The notes beneath the pieces are model-generated. The model had not been told where the DNA came from and ran no database searches. It saw only the letters and a list, made by a program, of their open reading frames with translations. From Patagioenas fasciata (taxonomy: Eukaryota > Chordata > Aves > Columbiformes > Columbidae): DNA of 64,000 nt. A program made the position numbers and the translations under genes. Below are positions 48,201-60,000 of this stretch, one piece after another. Position 1 is the stretch's first letter, and each line of letters begins with the position of its first letter. The stretch spans positions 44,729,001 to 44,793,000 of the forward strand of contig NC_092523.1 in assembly GCF_037038585.1 (NCBI RefSeq), written 5' to 3'.

Positions 48201-51200
48201 GTCATGATCATTAGGGTCTGATTTAAGACGTCTGAACTCCTGAGTGTACTTCAAGCTATTAAGGTGTGATTTGACCTTGGTTGCCAAGCAGCCACTGCTC
48301 AAAGCCTCTGCATTCTTCTTCAAACTGTTCCACCTCTTTATAGATTTTTCCAGCTGATCCTTTTGATCCTATTTGAAGAAGCTAAGTGGGGGCAGTTCAT
48401 TGCATGGAAGAATATTAGGCCTGAAGAACGACAGCTGTGGTTTCAACAGAAGTTAGAAAAAAAATTATATGGCATCATCTTCCTTATAATTCCTACAAAG
48501 CTGCCTTCTGAGTGCAAAATATGCTAGGCAGTTCAGCTTAATTCTCTGATGACTTTGCCTTTTCTCGGCCAGCGGGACAGCGATTTTGCAGCTGCTGCTA
48601 CTGCACCTGATTCATCAGCAGCTTCCTCTGCCAGTGCTCAGAGCACCAACAATCGTGATCATAACTCACACAGAACCACGACCCCACTCTTGAAGGAAAC
48701 AAAAGTTACATGATGCCTTTCTACAGCTTTCACAGGTGTGGGAGATGCTCGGCTGGATTGCTGGGTCCTGCTGACACCTACCAGCAGTCCCAAATCCCTG
48801 CCAATGCTCTGTAATGGTCAGGAAGCAGAGTCACAAACTGGAAACAGAAGGGATATATACTTCACTTTTCCAGGAGTTACTCCGCTTGTTAGAGTGGTGT
48901 TAAGATCAGGAATACTGACAGCTACCCTTGCAGGGGGCTTTAGGAGTAAGGGAACAACTAGGATATATTTCAATAGGTTAGCTTAAACAGTCTCTGGTGG
49001 AATAACAATCAGGTCCTATATGACATACTGTGAAGGGTAATAAGGTCTGCAAAGCTGTGCTATTTGATGACAACCTAGAGCTTGGCAAGCAATCTGAAGC
49101 CAGCTTTTACACTGACTGCAGCTGGAGAAATGAAGAATTGAATCGGCACCGGTCTGACTAAATGCTCGTTTTGGTATTGTGCCCAGCTGCAGCTCTGTCA
49201 CTTCACCAGTCCTTCAGGGTGCAGTTTTCATGTGACAGCTAAGCTGAAGTAATGGGCAGGCGATGCTGGAAAGACAACTCATTCTTCTCCCTCTCCTCCT
49301 CAACACCTGGCTACGGATCATCAAGGCATAAGTAGTAGCTCTCATCTGACCCCTGCCGCAAGCAGGTAGGTAAGGGTAGATTTCTACCAGCAAACACAAG
49401 TGATATTCAGCAGATTGGCTTAACTAGTGTTAAACCCACTGCCCAGGATTCCCATGTCATCACTGCTTTAAGAGGACTATGCTGAAAGGGGAAGACCTGA
49501 TGTCCTCTTCACCTGCTGCAGCTGCTTCCCTTGCACTGCAGTAGCATCCATACACCTGGGCAATGAGCTCAGAGACCTGACCTCATCCGATGAACACAAA
49601 GATCAAAATAATTTGTTGTCACACAAAGAGTATCCCTCCCCATAGCAGGCATCTAGCCTTCTCTTGCGCTTGCTGTCAAATCTTGTATTTCTTCCCCTTG
49701 GCATGTGGGAAAAATTCAGGCTTCAACTGGGTTCAGCACTTGCTGTCCTTCTCTTCAGAAACTTAATCTTGAGCAGCCGAAAGAAGTAATTCAATATCTT
49801 TTGTTTTAAGACACAGTTTGTATGTTTGTCTAATTATCTGAAAGGCACCTTATCCCCAAGGGCACCCACCATCTACAGCTACCCAGCAGCTGGCCAAAAT
49901 CAGCCAGCTACCCACAACCAATGGCCAGGATTGCCATGGCAATTTATCCCCTTACAGAATGACAGTCACATCTTGCCTGGTCATGGTTGCTTTTCATCTG
50001 ATTCCCACCACATGGATTAAAATAAACAGCACCAAGACTGAATCAGGAACTCATAACAGACACTGGTACAGAGTCAAGTAGCATTCAGGACTGATGATTT
50101 TACTTTTTCGCTCCTTCTTATATTTCCTCCTGCCCCTATCCTTCCACAGAGCGTAAAGCTGTAAGACTGGTTACAGTGTTTCAGTTCGCACATGTACTTC
50201 AGAGAAAAAACGCACGATATTACTATTTTCTGTATTAAAACAGACAGATATAACGATGCTGTGTTGCCATAGCAGAACATTCATTACAGATACCTGCACA
50301 CCAATGTGTAAAAGCACATCAGCTGTTTCTGTGAAGCAGTAAGTTAACATCTTGTATGCTCCACATGCTTGTCTGTAACACCTTCCCACTGCCTCAAACA
50401 AGCAACTCGCTCAGAGACAAGTTTGATCTTTCACTTCTGCCTTTATTTTTCTGAAAACTAGCACTTCTCCTGAGTGGTATCGACTCCTGCCATTTCTCAG
50501 CAAGTGTTGCTCAGCACCTTGTCATAAGTTACTTTTCCCCACATCACTCATGCGTCCCAAGCCAAAAATAAAGATGCATAAGAGAAAAGAAGCAGGTGTT
50601 TAGAAAACCAAAATACATATCCTTGGCAGCATTCACGTGGTAGATACTTTCCGCTAAATTATTCTTATGGGCACAATTGTAATTGTACACAATGATCTTT
50701 CGAGCCAGTATATAAGAATGAGAGAACTCTTTCTCTTTTTTTCATTCCCGAAAGACAGATGTCTGGATGCCAGACACTCTCTCTGACTCTTAAAAGCAAT
50801 TGGCAGGAAGGGAAAAGGGAGGTGTATGCATGCCTCTTCCACCCCAGCACAGCTTGGCCAGTAAGACTGTCCAATTATGAAGGCATTATTTTAGTACTCA
50901 GAAGATCCAGTACTAACCTTTGCTAAAGCCTCCGTGTATACCTTTAGCCAGTCACCTCATCCTTCTGTGATTAATGGTGGTAATTACCAGAATGCTGAGA
51001 AAACAAACATGAGCTGCTTTTAAGCGGAGACACAGACACAGGGTGAAAATTGCAGACTTGCCACCAGTCAAGCTTAATCAAGAATCAGGCATGGTTAATC
51101 AATGCATTTAACTCAGCATGGTACCAAGATTAAGATGTGTTACACAGTGACTAGAGATAAGTCTGGTGAATCCAGAGACAATCTCGGTATTGCTGTGTAC

Positions 51201-54019
51201 TGCTACACTACACTGATAAGCTGTGCTATCGGGATGCTCTACGCCATACACCATTGCACAACATGTAAAGCTGCATTTAACTCGAGCAAGCCCTCCGCTC
51301 TGTAAAGTTCACAGTCATGTTTCAACCCCAACTACAACACAACCCAGCTCAGCACCACAGCTCTGAGAAAGGGGGCAGTGGTGTGCACATTGGCAGCCAA
51401 CCATCATCGAACTATTGGAAGTGTTGCAATGCAAAGTGTACTCTGATGCTGCCACAGATTTTATCCCAGACCACTAAGAAGCACATCTGTGTGAAAACTG
51501 TAGTTACACGTTTTTTAGTGTGGTCCCCTCTTGTAGGGGAAAGAGTGACACTTGGTGATATTTAACAACCAGCAGTAAGACAACCTACAGGTACAGTTTG
51601 CCACTCTCGTTCATTGGGACAGCAATTTCTAGAGACCCCTGCTTCAAGCATTTTGCCTCCCAGCTCAAACCAGAACGGGGTTTGAAATCTCCTCAGCACA
51701 AATCACCAAGTCCATACCAGCTTTCTCTGGGGCTGGCAGAGCAGTTGCTAGCCACAAAAATAGACATGCAGAAAAGGCTTCATATATTTAGAAGAAAAGC
51801 GGAGAATACTAATTTTAAAAGAAGCAAGGGAGGGAGGAGGCAAGCCACTTTCCTTGTGAAGTTTAGTATGATCCCAGAGATTAACTGGTTAGTTTAGGTC
51901 CTTAGCAGCAACATGAGCATCACAAGGCTCAGGACAGGAGTCTTTTGAAGACGAGAACAGCATTCTTGAGTTACGAGCTTCCTTATCTATCAAGAGCTTA
52001 TAGACACATCTGGGAAGCCACCAGCTCTTCTTCAGACTGCATTTAATTCAAGCATGTAATAATGCAGAACTACTCCCCTGACTGCTCCCACTAGATAACA
52101 AATTACCTATGACACTCAGAATTTATTTAGCAACATTACAAATGGGCTTTTCATCTTTTGCTTTTGGTCTTTACCCACTATGAGCAACATGGGAGGCTAC
52201 TGCATTCCTGTCAGAGGCAAATGGCACATGGAAAACCAGAGGTGGGTGTAGCCATATCTAGGTCTAACAGAAATGGTTTAAATAGCAGAGGTCTGACAAA
52301 ATCACTTGAAACATTGGTGTCTAAGTTATGTCCCCAGTTGTGTTGGGCCGACATAGGTCAGTCCATCACTCACTTCGGCGATGGCATCAGATCGGTATGC
52401 AGAGGAGCCTGCCTGACCAGCCTGCGGATTCAGACACCCCTTCACGTCAGGGACATCACACCCTTACAGGACACAGCCAGAAGTGCAGTTATGGTAAAGA
52501 GCAGGGCAAAGCTAGCTTTACCTCAGCACTAACTCTGCTTCTGTTTTGTGTCCCCCCTCCAGGCAGCCACCTCCCTATATCCTTGATCAACAAGGCCACA
52601 ATATGAGGGCCAGGCTGGCCTGGAACTTGGGCAGGCAGGAGGGATGGCTTCAGCCACACACCAACCAGGCTGTGACAGCCCAGGCACCTCTGCTTCCCAA
52701 ATCAAAAGGTAAGGTTTATTTTCGCTATTAGAAACAAACCCGAAGAACTGAAGCACTTGCACCATGGCTTGTAGTGCCCACACACAAGTCAATCCCTTAC
52801 AGAGGGCAGCAGGAGCTGATGGTTTAGAAACACGATTTTTAATTTCACATTGGTCATGGTGTGGCCATGTTTCAAGGTCACAAAAGTTGCACACTCTACG
52901 GAATCACAGAGAGTTCAAAAAATGCTCAGTTCAAAAGCCCTACATTTTTCAAAGTTAAAGTGAACAGTGACTTATCTTAAGGCTAACAGGGCCTGTGCAA
53001 ATCTTAAAAAGAAAAAACTGGTACAAAATTGTAGAAAATTTAAAATGAAAACATTTATGGGACAGTAACGAGCAGAAAAGAGGATAAAATTCTTCAGGCT
53101 TGTTTTGCCTAGGGAAAAAAAGATGAGGTAGTAAAATATAGCTAAAGTAGTAAAAATTAAGGACATATTTGAAACAATTTTTTTTAATAGACGGAGTTGG
53201 AATTCAAGCCAATGGAAGGCAAAACATCTCTGTGAACCAAACATCCCAGCCCTTGACCGTACAACACTCTTATCAGAGTGCACAACCACTCCCTTGGAAG
53301 ACCTCAAGCAGACCTAAGTGTTACTTCATATTTCCATATCCACAAACACTTCTCTGCCTGTAAGAGCAGGAGCTTGCTTTCTTGGTGGGTAACTCCTTCC
53401 GCAGGGCAGTCTGCTCTCTTTAAAACACCATTTTATCAGACACAGTAGAATCTTTCTTGTAGCTCCAAACAGAAGAAATCCAGTTTATGAGATTATTTTT
53501 AAGTGCTTGACTGTCACTCCTAAGCCCTTTGGCCTTGTGTTGACCTTCAGGATTTCGAGACAAGATGCTCCTCTACGTGTACTGCTTAAACTCTTTTAGC
53601 TTTGGGATTGTGCCAGACAGACAACTGACTGCAACTGTCATGACAGTCATTTTCCAGCATGTGGTTTACTTGCATGTGGCCACTTAAGCTAATTTTATAT
53701 GGGATCGGAAGCCTTATAGGTCACAGTCTCATGGTTTCTCACTCGGCTGAATGTCCTTTATGTTTAAAATCCTGTTTCATATGTTCAGCTGTGCTCTCTT
53801 TAACCATGTATTTATAGAAACCCAAAGAATGTGCTTCATGGGTGATCAGCAGAAAGCTTTAACTGTTTTATGACTTCTTAATTTAGAAAGAAAAGGAGGT
53901 AGAAAGACTGGCAGAACTTTGGCACAGGACTCAGTTACTTTGTGAAACAGTTCACGTTTAGTTACATGAATTTTATTGCTGTAGCCTTGGAATCCTTGTT
54001 AATAGGAAGGGAAGCTCTT

Positions 54020-54035
54020 CACAGAATCACAGAAT
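54020..54035 (-). repeat. CR1 3'-terminal octamer repeat
   Basis: Two exact copies of ATTCTGTG on the minus strand end the element. CR1 elements end in short octamer repeats instead of poly(A), thought to be where the reverse transcriptase starts on its RNA. Confidence 0.92.
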
Positions 54036-54101
54036 CGGCTAGGTTGGAAAAGACCTCAGAGATCATCAAGTCCAACCCCTGGTCCAACTTCAGCCCATTT
54101 A

Positions 54102-55890
54102 CTAGATCATGGCACTAAGAGCCATGTCCAATCTCAGTTTAAAAACCTCCAGGGACAGTGAGTCCACCACCTCCCTGGGCAGGCCATTCCAATGCCTGAT
54201 TACTCTCTCCGTAAAGAACTTCTTCCTAATATCCAGCCTAAACTTCCCCTGGCAGAGTTTAAGCCCATGTCCCCTTGTCCTATTGCTAACTGCCTGGGAG
54301 AAGAGACCAGTTCTCACCTGGCTATAACTTCCCTTCAGGTAGTTATAGAGAGTGATGAGGTCACCTCTAAGCCTCCTCTTCTCCAGACTGAACAACCCCA
54401 GCTCCCTCAGCCTCTCCCCATAGGTCATGTGCTCAAGTTCCTTCACCAGTCTTGTTGCTCTTCTCTGGACCCGCTCCAGCACCTCAGTATCTTTCCCGGA
54501 CTGAGGGGCCCAGAACTGAACACAGTACTCCAGGTGTGGCCTCACCAATGCAGAGTACAGGGGAAGGATCACTTCCCTTGTCCTGCTGACCACACTATTT
54601 TTGATACAGGCCAGGATACCATTGGCCTTCTTGGCCACCTGGGCACACTGTTGGCTCATGTTGAGCTTCCTGTCAATCAGTACCCCCAGGTCCCTTTCTG
54701 CCTGGCTGCTCTCCAGCCACTCTGTGCCCAGCCTGTAGCGCTGCAGGGGGTTGTTGTGGCCAAAGTGCAGGACCCGGCACTTGGCCTTGTTGAACTTCAT
54801 CCCACTGGAATCAGCCCATTTTTCCAGTCTATCCAGATCTCTTTGCAGAGCCCTCCTGCCTTCCAGCAGGTCGACGCTGCCCCCCAACTTGGTGCCATCA
54901 GCAAATTTGCTGATGATGGTCTCAATCCCCTCATCTAAATCATCAATAAAGATGTTAAACAGGACTGGACCCAACACTGACCCCTGGGGGACACCACTAG
55001 TGACTGGCCACCAGCTAGATGCAGCCCCATTCACCAGTACTCTCTGGGCCCGGCCCTCCAGCCAGTTCTTAACCCAGCAGAGAGTGCACTTGTCCAAGCC
55101 ATGGGCTATCAGCTTTTGAAGGAGTATATTATGGGAGACAGTGTCAAAGGCTTTGCTGAAGTCTAGATAGACCACGTCTACAGCTTTCCCCTCATCCACT
55201 AGGTGGGTCACCTGATCATAAAAGGAGATCAGGTTGGTCAGACAGGACCTGCCCCTCCTAAACCCATGCTGGCTGGGTCTGATCCCTGGTCCATCCTGGA
55301 GGTGCTGTGTGATTGCATTCAGGATGATCTGCTCCATCACCCTGCCAGGCACCGAGGTCAGGCTGACAGGCCTGTAGTTGCCAGGGTCAGCTTTGCAGCC
55401 CTTTTTGTGGATTGGGGTAACATTTGCCAGTTTCCAATAATTTGGGACCTCCCCAGTGAGCCAAGACTGTTGGAAGGTGATGGAGAGCGGCTTGGCGAGC
55501 TCTTCTGCTAGCTCCCTCATCACCCTAGGATGGATCCCGTCTGGTCCCATAGACTTATGAGGATCCAGATGGTTCAGTAAGCCACCAACTATTTCCTCTT
55601 GGAATACAAGGGGACTATTTGGCTTCCTATCCCTGTCAACCATCTCCAGAGGCCAGTTATCCTGAGGGCCATCTGTTTGACTGGTAAATACTGAGGCAAA
55701 GTAGGTATTAAGTACCTCAGCTTTCTCCTCATCTTTGTTAACTATATTTCCCTCAAAGTCCAGTAGAGAATGGAGGTTTTCCTTGCCCCTCCTTTTGTTA
55801 GTAACGTATTTAAAGAAGGACTTTTTATTATCCCTAACAGAATTGGCCAAATTAACTTCAAACTGCACTTTTGTTTCCCTGATTTTTTTT
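54102..55890 (-). pseudogene. CR1 ORF2 reverse transcriptase, 588 codons open, catalytic box altered
   Basis: Seen in the frame: LDFSKAFD (motif A; Asp at residue 236), the [11 protein letters not shown] box at 291-301, and FADG at 322-325 where the family has FADD. The thumb and C-terminal parts follow ([12 protein letters not shown] near 359, [15 protein letters not shown] near 441, [18 protein letters not shown] near 544). ORF2 copies CR1 RNA into DNA at the nicked target. The listed first codon at 55866-55868 is a GTG inside the reading frame, not a true start; the frame is continuous upstream to an eight-A run at 55883-55890. Loss of the second metal-binding Asp should abolish polymerisation. 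The stop is at 54102-54104. The frame is otherwise intact. Confidence 0.93.
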
Positions 55891-56206
55891 CCTGCACGAT
55901 CTAGCTATTTTCCTAAATTCTTCATAGGTAGCCAGCCCTTTTTTCCACAGTCTGTAAACTCTTTTTATTTCTGATTTCCTTCAAAATCTCCCTGTTTAGC
56001 CAAGCCGGTTGTCTTCCCTGCCGGCTAGCCTTTCGGCGCACTGGTATAGCCTGATCCTGTGCCCTCAAAACCTCCCGCTTGAAGTATGTCCAAGCCTCCT
56101 GGGCCCCCTTGTTTTTAAGCATCAGTTCTTCATCAGTTCTGTGATCCTCCTTGCCATTTATATAACAGGGAAAAATCAGCTGTTCACCATTAATATTTGT
56201 ATTGCC
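55891..56206 (-). pseudogene. CR1 ORF2 connector region, broken by two frameshifts
   Basis: One frame (56206 to 55922) reads LKNKGAQEAWTYFKREVLRA, then QAIPVRRKASRQGRQPAWLN, the familiar stretch between endonuclease and reverse transcriptase in CR1. Near 55962-55966 (five A on the minus strand) the CR1-like reading moves to another frame ([18 protein letters not shown]). At the eight-A run 55883-55890 it moves again into the long frame. Both shifts sit at A homopolymers, so they may be genuine slippage mutations or sequencing errors. Confidence 0.8.
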
Positions 56207-57046
56207 TCAAATGACACCTTTTGAACGCATCACAGAATTTGACTGCAGAGTTTGAGAGTTTTTTAAATCTAGGTGTTATCTTCTCTTTTGCAGCTGTCAG
56301 TTTTAAAGCTCCTTGGCAGCCCTCTCAGCCATACCACCTGAGCATTTATAATACAGCTCTCCACCCTTTCCCAGTGCTTGGCCATTTTATACTGGTCAGT
56401 CTGTGCATCTGCCTTTTGCTAACTTCCCACGATCTCATTCATATGAATTCTGAAAGAGATGGGCTAAGGGCCCTTCACAAAAAGGTTAAACCACTGGATA
56501 TCACCAACAGCTTCAATACATCTTTTTAAAAGTGGTTAAGTCAGAGCAAAGGGCTTCATGGAATCTTGCAAAGCCTAGCTGGAAGCCCAGATTGCTGCCC
56601 CACACAAACCACTGAGCCAGTCCAATGGCCCACAAGTATCAAAGACATCAGGAGCCAGAGCAATGTCACTCCTTTTCTCTTTTGTTCCTAGCTGAGGGGT
56701 CCTATCTCTTCCCCTGCCCCTACACTATCACTTACTGGAGCCAAACTCCACTTGTTAAACCAGCAGACAATCATCAGCGGCTTTTTTTCTGCAAACATGC
56801 TGCACCTGGACAAGAATGATTTGATGGGCAACAACTTGCAGATAGGGTTGGTGTGACAGGAGGAAAGAGCAGTCAGGATAATGGCATCTTCCCCTTGTTG
56901 TAGGGGTTACCTACCAAATTGTTTTGAGCCTTCTCATGAAAGCACAGACTTAGAAAGAGGGAGACCACTATAGAATTTGGCAACAACAGAGCTGGAGTGA
57001 GGCTACAGCTCACCACACCACCATCATTTGATGTACTTCTCACAGT

Positions 57047-57092
57047 AAAAAAAAAAACCAAAAAAACCAAAACCCAACACCCCCCAAAAAAC
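57047..57092 (+). repeat. A/C-rich tract
   Basis: An A run is followed by CCAAAAAAACC and CCCAACACCCCCC units. Low complexity, same class as the other A/C tracts. Confidence 0.8.
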
Positions 57093-60000
57093 AACTTTCA
57101 TTCTTATAAACACCAACTCTGGTTAACCTCTATAACAAGTCAACATCTCTGCAGGAGTACTAACAGGAACACAAATTACATAGGAGTCATAGCAGACAAC
57201 ACAAGAGACGTATCTCCTACTTCAGGTGTGCGCACACAAGCATTTGGCACCTTTGAGCATTAGAAAATAAGTAGATTTACTTCCAAGTGCTCCAGAGTTG
57301 ATAATTACTGCAGGCAGACTAGAAAGCCAGAAATTGTATTCAGAGCGCTGTGAAAAGTCCCTGATGCCAAAGCTCCTGGGCTTTTTTTTTTTTTTTTAAA
57401 TTTCCAATCCTGATTAGCCTGACCAACAAGCAAACCTCAGACATTTCAGTTGACAGGTAATATGTGCTTACACCCTACAAATCACACTGTACCTCAGACC
57501 TGTTCAGAGAAGTTCACCATAATTACACTTACTCATCTCTTCTCTATTTTTATTTTGTAAATAAGGACTTTCCAGTAAGTTGCAGAATACTAAATAGAAA
57601 TCCAGCTCACAGAGAGTTTGACAAAAATGGAAGATCTCTATTTTAAACTAATTCACATCAAGTCCTGCAACCAATTCATTATCTAGTAGACACAAGGTGT
57701 CGCTCATTCCTGTTGAGTAACCCTTAGGATTGGATACATTAATGTAATAGTGAGGCATTTTTCACAAAGCTCTTTTCATACGCACTTGAGCTAAGTGCCA
57801 GCCACACAGGTGTGTGCAACCTCTGCAGGCCCTATCCCAACAGTTAGTGTCTTCACTTTCCATTATCATTTGCAGTTAGTTTTCACAATATAGGAACTCT
57901 TATTTACATATATAAGTGGGGTAAAGCTTCCAAAGATGCTGGTAGTGTTCAATCAGGTTACAAATTTCATGAAGCTTTCCTGTTAGACATTACTCGCAAC
58001 ATTTACTTACTGTACTAAGGGGTTAGCAGATGTCCATGCACTATTAGATCTCACCTACAACAAGAAGAACAGCTATTTCAGAAGGAAGTTTTAAAAAAAG
58101 ATGCCAAATACTATTTACTTTCATTTCAGAAAGTTTATTGCACCAAATGCCGCAAAGAAACAGACCAAAATGATAGCATACATAAACAACTATAAGAAAA
58201 AAAGCCCATGTAGTTTGACACCGGTATATTCAGTCATTCCTAAAGAAGCCTATGATCTTCAAACATGCAATAGCAACAACTTCTTTTCTACTATGGAAAA
58301 CCTGCTGTGTATGTCAAATTAGCCCACTGGACCTCACCAAAAAAAGTCCAGAATATATTCAGCAGTTCAGATGGGATTTTGATTTGGGTCCTTTTAACTG
58401 AAGTAGAAGTTATACTTAAAGGATAAGTGATAATTTTGTGTAAACTTTTCATATAATAGTTGTGTATCTGAAAAGGAGTTTTGACTTGAAAAGTAAAGAT
58501 GCATATAGTAGGGAGTGGGGAAGATCAATCTACAACTCTGGAGAATGCCGTGAGAAGTGTGTATTACAGAATCAGTGTCTCTGGGTTTTTCTTGGGCAGA
58601 AGAAAGTTGTATACAGTAGTTCAGAGAGTACCTACTTAAAATGTTTAGATCTTGGTATTGTTTTGGGTTAAAGAATTAGTTTAGTTTAAATACAATTTAG
58701 CATTTCATTCCTCCCCTCTGTGTATGAAGGTTTAGTCTTGCCTGAAAAAAACCCATGCATTCTTTAAATTGCACTGTGTAAACTGCATTCACGCGGGATT
58801 TTGGAAAGACTGTGCACTCTCACTTACCCAAGAAAATATGTATTTAAGTTTACAAAAAACTATATAATACTGATAAAACCAATTTTGGAATATTTGAAAA
58901 TTAAGCTACATTTTAAATTTCAAACACATCTGTACATTCATGTCACTTTTCATCCTATTAAAAACAAAACCAGAAACATGCCCTAAAGATGTCTAACAAC
59001 ACATCTCTAAATACTTACTGCCCTGTCATGCCACACTAATTTACATAAACAGCAAAATGCTACCAAAAACAAGTTAAAGACTTAGAACCAAAAAACCCTA
59101 GAAGGTGGAATCCTGTGAACTGAGGTAGTACATTTGGTGGAGGGGAAAATTTGTATTTAACTTTCTTAATCTAAAGCCTTTTAAAAGTAGTAAACAGCTT
59201 TCATTTTAGATTTTCTTTCCCCCAAAACTAAAACTGTGAAAACAAGGTAGTTCACTGTGTAATTTCTGAAGAGCAGCAAAATGGTAGAGAAAGCAGCAAG
59301 AACTATAAAGTCTTAGCCTGGGCTGAAGAAAATCCAAGTGCTTTTGACCATCAGCTCACAGGCCACCCTTATGTTAACTTGATGTCTTGCCAAAAGGCAG
59401 ATTTTTTAAAAATAGCTGATGCAGTAAAATCAGGTTGTTACTGATCCTGGTATTAGTCACAAAATCACTGAATGTTGCCTGACCTTTGACTTTCTTAGTA
59501 CACTCTGATAACAAAAGCACATATTTCTTTGAAGAATTGTCAGTCTGTTCAGATAAAAAACCTCAACTTATACTTTAAGAGAACTGGAACTGACTTTCAG
59601 TGAGCTCAGCTACTGTTTAAGAGTGACATGAAATAGAGGAGGTACATGAGGATTTCTATATACACTCAGGGAAGTGGTTTCATAGTCCTACACATGTGCA
59701 CACACACGTTCTCCATCACAGGGGTAGTTTATGTGATTTGCTTTATGGTTCTTCCTTTGTCTTAACCTTGTGGAATAGAGTGTGATACCTGCTAGCAGCT
59801 ATTTGCAGAGGTCGGTTTACCTTCCACAGACAGAAGGACTCTCAGACCAAAGATATGAAAAGTTCGCAAAACTATAAGCAGTAGGAGAAAACCTGAACCA
59901 CAGAAAGATTGCAGGCTTTTTAGGCAGAATACTAGGGACAAGTATGAAAATGTGATTAAAGAAACATCTGGAATGTTAGGTCAGAAGCTCAGCATATATG

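Larger units (their letters stand above)
16339..54019. other. long gene-poor intergenic stretch
   Basis: About 37.7 kb hold no CpG-rich promoter and no exon or mobile element that I can recognise. Composition is AT-rich with isolated GC-richer blocks (about 18530-18850, 26870-27010, 32540-32760, 34900-35300, 40000-40250, 46440-46560). Segments 19560-21930, 23000-24000 and 38000-39300 are notably poor in open frames. The longest frame is 28215-28805 minus (196 codons from a GTG), which has no motif and is about the size expected by chance. Enhancers of RAPGEF2 may lie here, but none can be assigned from sequence alone. Confidence 0.6.
54020..56206 (-). mobile_element. CR1 LINE retrotransposon, 5'-truncated, minus strand
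   Basis: The 3' end is at 54020, where two perfect octamers (ATTCTGTG on the minus strand, 54020-54035) precede standard CR1 3'-UTR wording. Upstream on the minus strand is ORF2, with the reverse-transcriptase part open over 588 codons and the connector before it in broken frames. CR1-like reading continues in the 55922-56122 frame back to a stop at 56207-56209. I see no endonuclease domain, so the copy is 5'-truncated, as most CR1 insertions are. The exact 5' boundary is uncertain. No clear target-site duplication was found. Its orientation matches that of RAPGEF2. The long open frame suggests a fairly young insertion. Confidence 0.93.

Noticed and set aside
54192-55511. Plus-strand frames of 72-248 codons opposite the CR1
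   Set aside because: They are antisense shadows of the CR1 reverse-transcriptase frame.
56120-56141. Adjacent 11-base repeats (CATCAGTTCTT, CATCAGTTCTG) near the CR1 5' end, resembling a target-site duplication
   Set aside because: The repeats lie within sequence that still reads in the CR1-like frame (DEELMLKNKG), and no matching copy exists at the 3' end near 54019.
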